Shown here one piece after another: positions 18,745 to 27,305 of a stretch of DNA of 64,000 bases. Every line of letters begins with the position of its first letter. The first letter of the stretch is position 1. Below the pieces are notes generated by a model that saw nothing but the letters and a program-made list of their open reading frames with translations, did no database searches and was not told where the DNA came from. The position numbers and the translations under genes are program-made. The stretch spans positions 62,001 to 126,000 of the forward strand of contig NZ_VITY01000016.1 of NCBI RefSeq assembly GCF_007993935.1, given 5' to 3'. This stretch comes from Bradyrhizobium macuxiense. GTDB lineage: Bacteria; Pseudomonadota; Alphaproteobacteria; Rhizobiales; Xanthobacteraceae.

Positions 18745-19469
18745 TCTCGCCCTGCACCGAGAAGCTTGCTCGTCAGATTAGTGTCATCGGCCCTCCGCCA
18801 TTTGACGCCGATCCGTCATTTTCCTAGCTCCTCTGCAATTCGTCACTGCCAGGTCGGAAGATCGACTAGGCTCGTCGTGCTCCAGCAGGTCTTCCGGCTC
18901 CTGAGCGTGCCTTGCTCAAGCACTACTGCGGAACCGGCCGATGAGCCAAGAGGGGAGAGGGGAATGATGGCGATCGGCATGATCGCGATCGCCCGCGCCG
19001 TGGGCAATATGATCGGCACCGAAATGATCGGCGCCGATCTGCCAATGTCGGATGACATGCCGGTGCCGCCGAGCAGCAGCATCTGCATGTCGAGTGGGCT
19101 GAGAGGGCACCGCAGCGGGCGAGGGAGCCTCATCGACATGTCGACGAAGCCGCTATCACGGCTTCGGTGGACGCACGCAAGAAGTCCGCTGCTTGCCGTC
19201 AAGTTTGGCCGCTTCAGCCAAAGGCATTCGCGCGAGGCGGCGCCGGGCCATTGATCCGGAGTGTTCCCTGGTTAGCAGCAGCACAGAAACGGCCGGTGCG
19301 ATCATGATCGTCACCGGCATTCGTGCCGCCAATCGTTGAGCGGCCGGCAGCGGCACCGGGGGTAATGCTGGCGGCGCATGATGGCGCCAGGTTTAGTTGC
19401 TGATTTGCGGGCTCATCTGAGACGGTGGTCGGTTGAGCATATCCCGGGCAATTCTGTTCGATGTAGATT
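18745..19469. other. Long non-coding stretch before the AbiE operon
   Basis: About 720 bp with no gene that I can support. The part from 18960 to 19110 is rich in GATCG/ATGATC-type short repeats that leave several frames open without a protein-like composition. The last part leads into the AbiE operator sites. Confidence 0.4.
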
Positions 19470-19490
19470 TTGGGGTATTATATACCCTAA
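19470..19490. promoter_or_regulatory. AbiE operator, distal palindrome
   Basis: An imperfect 21-bp palindrome with left arm TTGGGGTATT and right arm TATACCCTAA around a central A, 95 bp before the antitoxin start. It is a near copy of the perfect palindrome 61 bp downstream. AbiEi antitoxins of characterised systems autoregulate by binding inverted repeats in their own promoter, and this pair fits that. Confidence 0.75.
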
Positions 19491-19530
19491 AATTAGCATT
19501 GAACTTACGATTTCTTGCGCAGTGCATGAT

Positions 19531-19551
19531 TTGGGGTATAATATACCCCAA
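19531..19551. promoter_or_regulatory. AbiE operator, proximal perfect palindrome
   Basis: Two perfect 10-bp arms (TTGGGGTATA and its reverse complement) around a central A, ending 13 bp before the abiEi start, so a bound antitoxin would cover the ribosome binding site and start region. It shares all but a few bases with the distal copy. Confidence 0.8.
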
Positions 19552-19564
19552 GGAGCGCGCCAAG

Positions 19565-20392
19565 ATGGTAGGCCCGAAAGGGAAAGTTGAAAGGTTTCTA
19601 TCTTCACACCCGGTCTTCACCCGGACCGAGTTTCGCAAAACCGTGTCTCCCGGCCAGCCGCTCTCGTCGTCGGACTCACTGCTTAAGTACCACGCCGCCT
19701 CTGGACGAATACGTCATGTCGCGCCGGGTGTGTATGCCTCCGTCCCGCCGCACCTGGATCCGGCGAACTTCCATCCCGACCGGATTCTGGTCGCATCGCG
19801 CATACGCGCCGATGGTGTCCTCGCGTACCACACCGCACTCGAACTGCACGGGCTCGCCTATTCGGAAAGCTCTCAGACCCAACTCCTAAGCAGAGGTCGC
19901 CCGGGCGAGATGAAAACGCTCGTTGGTCCCGTCAGGTTCGTCGCGCAACCCGCCTCGCTGCGCCGTCGCTCCGAGGAAATGTCCGGCACGATCACGATGG
20001 ACCGCCGCGGTCTCGACGTTATCGCGACCGGCGTCGAGCGAACGCTTGTCGACTGCATCGAGCGCCCGGACCTGACCGGCGGTGTCGAGGAACTCGCAAA
20101 CGCGCTCCACAGCGTTAAAGCGTTCGACGTCGGCAAATTCGCGAAGTTCGCGCTCGTTCGCGACAACCAGACGCTCGTCGGCGTGTGCGGTGCCTGGCTT
20201 GAGAGCCGGAAGGATGACCTCTTCGTCGACACGCAGGTACTAGACGAACTGAAGGGGGCCGCCCCGCCGGCACCGCGACCCGCGTTGGGAAGTGACGCCC
20301 AAGGTCATGCGAAGGAAGGCTGGAACGTCATCCTGCCTCCGGATTTCCTCAACCCGTCCTTCGAAGGGATGTCGCCGGAGATGATGCCGTGA
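19565..20392 (+). CDS. abiEi: AbiEi antitoxin, type IV toxin-antitoxin system
   Basis: A 275-residue protein from ATG 19565 (MVGPKGKVERFLSSHPVFT). The N-terminal third is a winged-helix region, with SDSLLKYHAASGRIRHVAPG as the DNA-binding and wing part followed by VYASVP, as in AbiEi proteins. The segment RADGVLAYHTALELHGLAY is the conserved COG5340/AbiEi_1 signature. It is the cognate antitoxin of the nucleotidyltransferase toxin encoded next; their genes overlap as GTGA at 20389-20392. Longer in-frame starts upstream would read through the operator palindromes and are rejected. It probably represses the operon through the two palindromes. Confidence 0.9.
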   Translation: MVGPKGKVERFLSSHPVFTRTEFRKTVSPGQPLSSSDSLLKYHAASGRIRHVAPGVYASVPPHLDPANFHPDRILVASRIRADGVLAYHTALELHGLAYSESSQTQLLSRGRPGEMKTLVGPVRFVAQPASLRRRSEEMSGTITMDRRGLDVIATGVERTLVDCIERPDLTGGVEELANALHSVKAFDVGKFAKFALVRDNQTLVGVCGAWLESRKDDLFVDTQVLDELKGAAPPAPRPALGSDAQGHAKEGWNVILPPDFLNPSFEGMSPEMMP

Positions 20393-21372
20393 TCTCGATC
20401 GAACGCCTCGAAAAGATTGCCACCGACGTTTCCTTCCAACCGGCCTCGGTCGAGCGCGTCATCCGGTTGATCGATGTGCTCCACCAGATCGCGAACGACC
20501 GCGAGCTCGGAAAGCTGCTCGCACTCAAGGGCGGCACCGCGCTCAACTTGTTCTATCTCGCACTAGACCGACTTTCCGTCGACATCGATCTGAACTACGT
20601 CGGTGCCGCGGATAGGGAAGCCATGCTGCGGGATTCCGAGATCGTCAACAAGCGACTTCCCGCGCTTCTGCAGAGCAAGGGGTACGAAATCGGCCGCGAT
20701 CCTTCTGGCGAACACGCCGGCGGCAAGTGGCGCTTCAGGTACGTCTCGGCCTATCAGCGCCCGGGCACGCTGGAAGTGGACGTGAACTACCTCTTCCGGA
20801 CACCGTTCTTCGGCTGGGAAAGGCTGAATTCCGCAAAGCTCGGCGACTACGAAGCGAAGAACGTCGGCGTGGTCGACCTCCACGAAATTGCCGCCGGCAA
20901 GATCGTCGCCTTGGTGGCCCGGCGGGCGTCGCGCGATCTGTACGACGCCTGGAGGCTGCTGCAGAACGAAAACATCGACTGGACGCAAGTTAAGGTCGGA
21001 GCGCTTGCGATCGGCGCCGCCTCCAGGGATCTGGATTGGCGCACGGTGTCGCTGAAGGACTACAAATACGATCTCAACGACCTGAACAACAAGCTGCTGT
21101 CCGTGGTCAAGAACGGCATGTTTGACGCGGAGGGCGGCCCGCAGAAATGGTGCGACCGGATCCTAGCGGAATGTCAAGAAAAACTGGCGCCGCTCTTCAA
21201 GCACGATGACGGAGAGCTGGCCTTCCTCGACGCGCTCTATGACCGCGGAAACATCGAAGTCGATACGCTTCCTGCGAACGACGATGTGAAAAAACGCATC
21301 GAAGCCTTTCCTGCGCTCCGGTGGAAAGCGCAACATATCGCGCAGCACTTGGGCCGGAAGCCCGGCATCTGA
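20389..21372 (+). CDS. abiEii: AbiEii nucleotidyltransferase toxin
   Basis: This 327-residue protein (GTG start) is a DNA polymerase-beta-like nucleotidyltransferase of the AbiEii/AbiGii family. The signature is LALKGGTALNLFYLALDRLSVDIDLNY: the GG-T strand and the catalytic D-x-D pair. A later Asp in LEVDVNYLFR could complete the triad. AbiEii/MenT enzymes transfer nucleotides to tRNA or other targets and stop growth upon phage infection or loss of the antitoxin. The key residues look intact, so the pair is likely functional. It is coupled by overlap to abiEi. Confidence 0.9.
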   Translation: MISIERLEKIATDVSFQPASVERVIRLIDVLHQIANDRELGKLLALKGGTALNLFYLALDRLSVDIDLNYVGAADREAMLRDSEIVNKRLPALLQSKGYEIGRDPSGEHAGGKWRFRYVSAYQRPGTLEVDVNYLFRTPFFGWERLNSAKLGDYEAKNVGVVDLHEIAAGKIVALVARRASRDLYDAWRLLQNENIDWTQVKVGALAIGAASRDLDWRTVSLKDYKYDLNDLNNKLLSVVKNGMFDAEGGPQKWCDRILAECQEKLAPLFKHDDGELAFLDALYDRGNIEVDTLPANDDVKKRIEAFPALRWKAQHIAQHLGRKPGI

Positions 21373-21697
21373 CTTACGAACCAGACGTCACCACGCCCCT
21401 GTCGAGGCTAGGGATCCCTCTCCAAGCCGACGATCCGCTGACTAACTCGTTCGCCACGGTCCGCGTTATGCGTGATCGTTAAATTTTGAAACGTCGCGAC
21501 GAGAAATAGCTCCGGTTCATATCGCCGAACAGAATCCGTTGCTTTCGAACCAATGGCTCCCGCGATTTCGAAGGATTCGTTGACGAAGAATCGACGGATG
21601 TCCCGTCGGGGTCCCGGCATTCTGTTTTGGCTCATCATCCGCTAAGTCTGAAGAAGGTGCCATCCCAGGCCCTTCGAGGGCCGGCGTCGCGACCGTC
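21373..21697. other. Intergenic region
   Basis: About 325 bp after the toxin gene without a supported gene, terminator hairpin or repeat. Confidence 0.4.
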
Positions 21698-22222
21698 GTG
21701 GAGGTTTGGCAGGCTTGCACGAACAAAGTAGGCTACAATGGCAGCCTGACCGAGAAGCGAGATTTTCTGGCACGAACCGCGAAGGGCAGTGGACTAGCCT
21801 TTGCCGGCAACGCCACTGCGGCAGAGTTAGATGCCGTTCGCGCGGTGCGACGCGCAGTTTGCGAGCGGGCCCGTCAAGCCAGGCATCGAGCTGAACGGAA
21901 CGACGGCTACAAAGGCCTATTGAGCAGGCGCCTGGCTCTCAGAACATATGACAGTGCCTTCCGCGTCCCGCTGTCGGACTACGAACGGTGGCTACCGCAG
22001 CAAACGGCCGAAGCGTTCAAACTGTACGGTCAAGAGGGTATGCCGCTCGTCGTGATCGAAAACGAGGCTTTCGATCTGGTCCCATCGTTGGACGATCGGG
22101 AGCTTGCGGACCTAGTCTACCAACTGGACCACGATGTCCTGCGCGCACAGAAAGAGCCCGACGACCGGTCGCTAGACCAGGTATTGGAACGACTGGCGGA
22201 GTTGGACAGCAGTCAGGGCTAG
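21698..22222 (+). CDS. Hypothetical protein
   Basis: A possible 174-residue protein starting with GTG (MEVWQACTNKVGYNGSLTEK). It is rich in Arg/Glu/Asp and ends in two predicted helices (DDRELADLVYQLDHDVLRAQ and SLDQVLERLAELDSSQG), a composition consistent with a real soluble protein. I recognise no domain. It lies between the AbiE module and the tRNA gene. No strong ribosome site other than a GTGGAGG that includes the start codon is visible, so the true start may differ. Confidence 0.45.
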   Translation: MEVWQACTNKVGYNGSLTEKRDFLARTAKGSGLAFAGNATAAELDAVRAVRRAVCERARQARHRAERNDGYKGLLSRRLALRTYDSAFRVPLSDYERWLPQQTAEAFKLYGQEGMPLVVIENEAFDLVPSLDDRELADLVYQLDHDVLRAQKEPDDRSLDQVLERLAELDSSQG

Positions 22223-22616
22223 ACTCCCAATTGACGGTAAGCTGACGATGATCATCATCTTCGGCGCCGTAAGCATGCTGCCCGACAGCATCACCACCAT
22301 GCTGATGATCATTGGCATCATGAGCATCGTCGGCAGTGCCGACGGCCGCGGCCAACAGCACCAGCACCAGTAGGTATCGAACTTGCTTCGCGCCGCCGAT
22401 GCAGGCATCAGCGTCAGCGCTTGCTGGCCGCACGAGATTCCGCGCCAAGGATTTACGCTTACGGCAGAATCTTTGCGGCGTTAATGTTGGCCTTTGCTGA
22501 TTTTGTGTTTCGCAGCAACATCTTACAGAATCGCGTCGTTCGGATGGTCCGGAATCGAGTCGCTCTTATGGCCCAAGCGAGTCGTTCTTAAAGTGGACCA
22601 ACATACTTGAAGCCAC
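22223..22616. other. Intergenic region left of the tRNA gene
   Basis: About 390 bp. A 41-codon open frame from ATG 22248 (MIIIFGAVSMLPDSITTMLM) has no ribosome site and is probably chance. No integrase or att repeat is visible. Confidence 0.35.
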
Positions 22617-22692
22617 TGGTGGGCCCGGCAGGACTCGAACCTGCAACCAGACCGTTATGAGCGGCCGGCTCTAACCATTGAGCTACAGGCCC
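22617..22692 (-). tRNA. tRNA with CAU anticodon (Ile2 or elongator Met)
   Basis: The minus strand folds into a full cloverleaf: acceptor 5' GGGCCTG paired with CGGGCCC, D-arm GCTC/GAGC, anticodon stem GGCCG/CGGTC (one G-T pair) with loop CTCATAA, T-arm GCAGG/CCTGC with TTCGAGT, discriminator A and an encoded CCA at 22617-22619. The anticodon is CAU. The acceptor start GGGCCTG and the loop favour the lysidine-modified tRNA-Ile over elongator Met, but sequence alone does not settle it. Its 3' end faces the defence-rich block, the side at which integrases insert islands. Confidence 0.9.
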
Positions 22693-22969
22693 CGCCGCCT
22701 GGCGGGCCGCATGATGCGGCCGGCAACGGTGCGGGCCCCGTTTACAGGCTGCGTCGGGTTTCGGCAATCTCCGACCCACGGTTCAGCAACGCAGGATCAC
22801 GATTTCACAAATCCTCGTTGGTAATTCGAGCACCAAGCCGTTGAACCAAGCTGTTGAAATTCGCTGGGAGCTCGACTGATGCCTTCGACTTTCGGGACGT
22901 TGTTCGCGATCTCAGTATCGGCCAGCCCCTTCGACTTAGCCGACTGAATTGCCTTTCGGTACGTAGTGT

Positions 22970-23140
22970 ATCCGGTAGATAAAAGCTGTCTGCGATCGTC
23001 GACACGACGCCCTCACAACCCAATTTGCATGCGTGTGAGAACATCTCCGGCCCGTCGACTTCGAAGCTCTCACTGAACTGGATGGCGGTGCCGACGATCA
23101 GCTTCTTCAGTACAGCTTTGCGCTCCCGCAGCGGCAGCTT
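22970..23140 (-). pseudogene. Relic of ATP-dependent DNA ligase (LigD type)
   Basis: About 57 codons on the minus strand read LPLRERKAVLKKLIVGTAIQ, FSESFEVDGPEMFSHACKLG and CEGVVSTIADSFYLP. This matches the part of bacterial ATP-dependent DNA ligases that contains motif IV (EGVVSK). The Lys of that motif is Thr here. Upstream, a fragment resembling LSGRDLRS is in another frame, and downstream homology is lost, so the gene has frameshifts and is missing both ends. It lies just beyond the tRNA gene. Confidence 0.7.
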
Positions 23141-23803
23141 CGCAGATCTCGGCCGCTTAGAGGTTTCAAGCTCTCGCTCGAAGCGCTCATGGATCGCCTG
23201 CGGTCTTTCGACGCCGCTAATCGGCGCTTTCCTTCCTGACCCTGCAGGCACGCATAAGCGTCGACAGTTGATGCTGCCTCCAAGTTCCCATGCCGTTTGG
23301 ACCCCCCTGGCGCGGGCGGCGCCGAGACAAATAGCCCTTGCTGCTTAGGGATGTCGAAAATTGCCTCCTCAATGTTCGCTATCCCCCTCCGAGAGCGCGC
23401 TTCTCTATGATGACCGCACGCTGGCGCCGCCGTTCGCAGCGCACCTGTCACCCTGGAGCTCTCAAATGCCTGATCCGATGGCCGGCCTATCCCCGCGCTT
23501 CCTGCGTACACCGGAGGGGGAGCTCGCGGCCCGTTTTGAAAATTGGCCGATCGCATCGAAGCGCTCGAACAGATCGCCACGCTCTACATGATCGAAACGA
23601 CGTGCGGCGGGATGAGCGCGAGCCAGTGCCCCGTGCGCCAAGGACCCAGCCCCTGGGTGGCGTTGCTTATGGGCTAGCTGCTCGACGAACGGTTTGCGCA
23701 ACTTCGCCAAGGCAAAGCTCGCCGAGGAGAACCGGTACGGTCTGAAACCACTGGGCCGGGCTTTCCTCCTCTCCGGACGCGCGCGATCACATTTGCCGGA
23801 ATG
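23141..23803. other. Degenerate region upstream of the vanillate module
   Basis: About 660 bp between the ligase relic and vanA. Several short open frames switch strand and frame without an intact gene. One plus-strand stretch around 23480-23670 (MPDPMAGLSPRFLRTPEGEL, then RIEALEQIATLYMIETTCGG in another frame) looks like a frameshifted small gene of unknown kind. Confidence 0.35.
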
Positions 23804-23915
23804 ATGTATACAAATGATCCATAGAAATCATCAATATTTGGGATATTGTCGCCTGTTTCCGACGAAATATACTCATATTCACCGCGCACTTTCGCCACAT
23901 GTATACTGTACGTAT
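23804..23915 (+). promoter_or_regulatory. Candidate GntR (VanR) operator region of vanA
   Basis: Two copies of the palindromic core ATGTATAC, at 23804-23811 and 23899-23906; the second is followed by TGTACGTAT. They lie 28-140 bp before vanA. FadR-type GntR regulators bind short palindromes of this style, and the regulator gene is in the same operon. Confidence 0.45.
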
Positions 23916-23942
23916 CCTCGACGCGAGGGAAGGAGCGAGCGA

Positions 23943-24992
23943 ATGGGTCACTGTTTTCCGATGAATGCTTGGTATGCCGCCGCTTGGGACGCCGACGTGA
24001 AACAGGCGCTATTGCCGCGCACGATTTGCGGCAAGCACATCGTGATGTATCGCCGCAGCAACGGTGAGGTGGCTGCACTGGAGGATGCCTGTTGGCATCG
24101 ACTGGTGCCGCTCTCAAAAGGTCGGCTTGAGGGCGACACTGTCGTCTGCGGCTATCATGGGCTAAAGTTCAGCGCGCAGGGCCGCTGCACCTTCATGCCC
24201 TCGCAAGAGACGATCAACCCGTCCGCCTGCGTGCGTGCCTATCCTGTCGTCGAGCGCCATCGTTTCATCTGGTTGTGGATGGGCGATCCGGCGCTGGCTG
24301 ACCCAGGGCTGGTGCCCGACATGCACTGGAACGACGATCCTGCTTGGGCCGGCGACGGCAAGACCCTTCACCTCAAATGCGACTATCGTCTGGTTGTAGA
24401 CAATCTCATGGACCTGACGCACGAAACCTTCGTGCACGGTGCCAGCATCGGCAATGCCGCCATCGCTGAAGCGCCGTTCGACGTCACTCATGGCGAGATG
24501 ACCGCCACCGTGACGCGCTGGATGAGGGGGATTGCTCCGCCGCCATTCTGGGCCAAGCAACTGCAAAAGCCTGGCCCGGTGGACCGCTGGCAAATCATTC
24601 GTTTCGCGGCGCCGTGCACCATCAATATCGACGTCGGTGTTGCGCCCGCCGGAACCGGCGCGCCCGAAGGCGATCGCTCGGCCGGCGTCAACGGGATTGT
24701 TCTCAACACCATCACGCCCGAGACGGAAACGAGCTGCCACTATTTCTGGGCATTTGTGCGCAATTATCGGTTGGGCGAACAGCGCCTGACCACCGAACTC
24801 CGCGAAGGCGTTTCCGGCATCTTCCGCGAGGACGAGCTCATTCTCGAGGCGCAGCAGCGCGCGATCGACGAAAACCCCGATCGAATTTTCTACAACCTCA
24901 ATATCGATGCGGGCGCGATGTGGGCGCGCCGCCTGATTGATCGCATGATCGAGGCGGAAAATCCGCCGCCACATCGGCAGGCTGCGGAGTAG
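23943..24992 (+). CDS. vanA: Vanillate O-demethylase oxygenase subunit (Rieske non-haem iron)
   Basis: A 349-residue ring-hydroxylating-type oxygenase. The Rieske centre is CWH at residues 41-43 (DACWHRLVPLSKG) and CGYH shortly after (VVCGYHGLKF). The mononuclear iron site appears as NLMDLTHETFVHG (D-x-x-H-x-x-x-x-H). Length and layout match VanA, which with VanB converts vanillate to protocatechuate and formaldehyde. Related O-demethylases for other methoxylated aromatics cannot be excluded. The ATG at 23943 follows GAAGGAGCGAGCGA; a longer in-frame start at 23814 is not needed. It leads the operon vanA-vanR-vanB. Confidence 0.88.
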   Translation: MGHCFPMNAWYAAAWDADVKQALLPRTICGKHIVMYRRSNGEVAALEDACWHRLVPLSKGRLEGDTVVCGYHGLKFSAQGRCTFMPSQETINPSACVRAYPVVERHRFIWLWMGDPALADPGLVPDMHWNDDPAWAGDGKTLHLKCDYRLVVDNLMDLTHETFVHGASIGNAAIAEAPFDVTHGEMTATVTRWMRGIAPPPFWAKQLQKPGPVDRWQIIRFAAPCTINIDVGVAPAGTGAPEGDRSAGVNGIVLNTITPETETSCHYFWAFVRNYRLGEQRLTTELREGVSGIFREDELILEAQQRAIDENPDRIFYNLNIDAGAMWARRLIDRMIEAENPPPHRQAAE

Positions 24993-24995
24993 GGC

Positions 24996-25748
24996 ATGGC
25001 CGAGCGAGACAGTGATCGCTCCGTCTCACAGACCGTGCGCGCGCAGCTCCGCCTGCGCGATCTGATCCTGTCGGGCGATCTGCGGCCTGGCGAGCGGATC
25101 TCCGAATTGCAGGCAGTGGAAACGACCGGCGCCTCGCGCACCCCGGTACGAATGGCGCTGGTTCGGCTGGAGGAGGAAGGGCTTCTCGAAGCGATCCCTT
25201 CCGGCGGCTTCACGGTGAAGGCGTTCTCCGAGCGAGATGTCCTGGACTCGATCGAACTGCGCGGCACGCTGGAAGGTCTGGCCGCGCGCTTTGCTGCCGA
25301 GCGCGGGGTCTCGTCGCGCGATCTCGAGCCACTGAAAGGATGTCTCGACGAGATCGACGGCCTGGTGCAGCAGGATCGGATCTCGATCGAGGCCTTCTCC
25401 TCCTACGTCACGCTGAATGCGCGATTTCATGCGCTATTGACCGAACTGTCGCGCAGCCCGCCCCTGATCCGGCAGATCGATCGCGCGTCCGCGCTGCCAT
25501 TTGCCTCGCCAAGCGGCTTTGTCATGACCCAATCAGAACTGCCGCAGGCGCACGAGACGCTCTTGATTGCGCAAGATCAACACCGTGTCGTGATCGACGC
25601 AATCGAAAATCGCGAGGGTGCGCGGGCCGAGGCGATCATGCGCGAGCACGCGCGGCTGGCGTCGCGCAATTTGCGGCTGGTGCTCAAGAACAAGACGTAT
25701 TTTGACCTGCTGCCGGGGCTGGCGCTGATCAGGACCGCAGGCGATTAA
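24996..25748 (+). CDS. vanR: GntR-family (FCD domain) transcriptional regulator
   Basis: The 250-residue protein has an N-terminal GntR winged helix (VRAQLRLRDLILSGDLRPGE, then ISELQAVETTGASRTPVRMA) and an all-helical FCD ligand domain with metal-binding-type His residues (NARFHALLTELSRSP and IMREHARLA). It lies three bases after vanA and eleven before vanB, so it is the likely vanillate-responsive repressor of this operon. The name VanR is by position and family. Confidence 0.85.
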   Translation: MAERDSDRSVSQTVRAQLRLRDLILSGDLRPGERISELQAVETTGASRTPVRMALVRLEEEGLLEAIPSGGFTVKAFSERDVLDSIELRGTLEGLAARFAAERGVSSRDLEPLKGCLDEIDGLVQQDRISIEAFSSYVTLNARFHALLTELSRSPPLIRQIDRASALPFASPSGFVMTQSELPQAHETLLIAQDQHRVVIDAIENREGARAEAIMREHARLASRNLRLVLKNKTYFDLLPGLALIRTAGD

Positions 25749-25759
25749 AGGAGGAGCGC

Positions 25760-26740
25760 ATGCGCTTCATCGAGACCTGGACTCCCGCAACCCTGATTGC
25801 GACTCGCGATCTGACTTCTTCCATCCGCGAGTTCCTGATCAGGCCGGAAAGTTTCGACGGTGCGGCCTACCCGGTCGGCAGTCATATTGATGTCGCCGTC
25901 ACCGTCGATGGCCGCCCCGAGACGCGGTCCTACTCGCTGATCGGTGAAGCCGACCGCGCCGGCTACCGTATCGCGGTGCGGCGTGCGGAGGATTCCCGCG
26001 GCGGCTCGCACTATATGTGGTCGCTCGCGCCCGGGGCGCGGCTGACCATCACATTGCCGAGCTCGCTGCTGCCAATCGACTGGGCGCGCCGGCATTATTG
26101 CCTGATCGCCGGCGGCATCGGCATCACGCCGCTGATTGGGGCCGCACAGGCGCTCGCCCGCCGCAAAGCCGAATTCACGTTGCATTATGCGGTACGTTCG
26201 CGTGAAGATGCCGTCTATCTGGACGTTCTGGGTACCTTGCTAAACGAGCGCCTCGTTGTCCATGCAGGCGATGAAGGGCGCCGGCTCGATCTCGACTCGT
26301 TGTTCGCCTCGCTGCCGCCTGATGCCATGCCGCTGTTTTGCGGCCCGATGCGGATGCTTGATGCTGCGCGCCGGGCCTGGACCGGCGCGGGGCGTGCGTT
26401 GTCCGACCTGCGCTACGAGACCTTCGGTTCGAGCGGCTTGCTGCCGACCGAAGATTTCCGGGTGCGCCTCGCGGACCGCGGCATCGAGCTTGAGATTCCG
26501 CGCGATCGCTCAATGCTGGATGCGCTCAATGCGGCTGGTTATGAGGTCATTTCGGATTGCCGGCGCGGCGAGTGTGGCGTCTGCGCCGTCGACCTCGTCC
26601 ATATCGACGGTGAGGTTGACCATCGTGACGTCTTCTTCAGCGAGAATCAGAAGCGCGCTAACGAGAAGATCTGCGCATGTGTCTCGCGCGCCCGCGGCAC
26701 CATCACGGTCGATATGCTGCATCGCCCGGACGCGGTCTAG
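25760..26740 (+). CDS. vanB: Vanillate O-demethylase oxidoreductase subunit
   Basis: A 326-residue phthalate-dioxygenase-reductase-type electron carrier. The flavin site RSYSLIGE lies near residue 55, the NAD(P) site GGIGITPL near 115, and a C-terminal plant-type 2Fe-2S domain carries CRRGECGVC and a last Cys in KICACVSRA. It passes electrons from NAD(P)H to VanA. It is preceded by AAAGGAGGAGCGC, a strong ribosome site. All cluster ligands are present. Confidence 0.9.
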   Translation: MRFIETWTPATLIATRDLTSSIREFLIRPESFDGAAYPVGSHIDVAVTVDGRPETRSYSLIGEADRAGYRIAVRRAEDSRGGSHYMWSLAPGARLTITLPSSLLPIDWARRHYCLIAGGIGITPLIGAAQALARRKAEFTLHYAVRSREDAVYLDVLGTLLNERLVVHAGDEGRRLDLDSLFASLPPDAMPLFCGPMRMLDAARRAWTGAGRALSDLRYETFGSSGLLPTEDFRVRLADRGIELEIPRDRSMLDALNAAGYEVISDCRRGECGVCAVDLVHIDGEVDHRDVFFSENQKRANEKICACVSRARGTITVDMLHRPDAV

Positions 26741-27305
26741 GCTCGCCACAACGCCTTCCACGACAACAGTCGTGGTTTCGCGGCGGGCCGCCGCGGCCGG
26801 CAGCAGAGTGGCCTTGCCGTTGAGGGGGCTCGCCACTACGGCCGCGGGGTCTACTCCTGAGGATCCTGGGCTCTCGGCCTATGAGCGGCATCCGGTGACG
26901 TATTGGCGCCTGCTTGTTGGCGCCTGCTTGATGCTGGGGCCGAATGCGCCGGCCGGAAAGAAGACCTCGGATTGTCCCGCGCAGCTCTTTGGATCGCGAA
27001 CCGGTAGCGCAGCCCGCACCGTCTTCGACACGAGAAAAATGGATGGCGGACCACGGCTGCCGCAATTTGTCTCCCGGCGGAGCTGCCAAGTGGGAATAGC
27101 CTCTCGTCTGGATCGTGCGACCGAGAACGATTGTCTCCCCTGTGTGATGTGATGTGATCGCCCGCGCGCATCACGCAATGCAAAATTGACGACGACGTCT
27201 TCGCCGGATGGCCCATCCGGCGCGCGGGGCCTCCGAAACGATCACGATCGCAGCGAGGTCGCTTGCAAACAGGGTTGGTGGCCCCTCGCAAGCGAACGGC
27301 GCGCT
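26741..27305. other. Intergenic region between vanB and the effector gene
   Basis: About 565 bp with no supported gene. A tandem GTGATGTGATGTGATC tract lies near 27141 and a 14-bp direct repeat (TTGGCGCCTGCTTG) near 26903-26931. Only shadow frames are open. Confidence 0.4.

Noticed and set aside
18843..19202. Hydrophobic minus-strand ORF (MTASSGLLACVHRS...)
   Set aside because: Hydrophobicity comes from ATGATCGGC-type repeats on the other strand; no start signals or homology.
22212..22247. Possible tts box (reverse strand TCGTCAGCTTACCG...)
   Set aside because: The first ten bases fit well but the second half is poor, and no effector gene follows in that direction.
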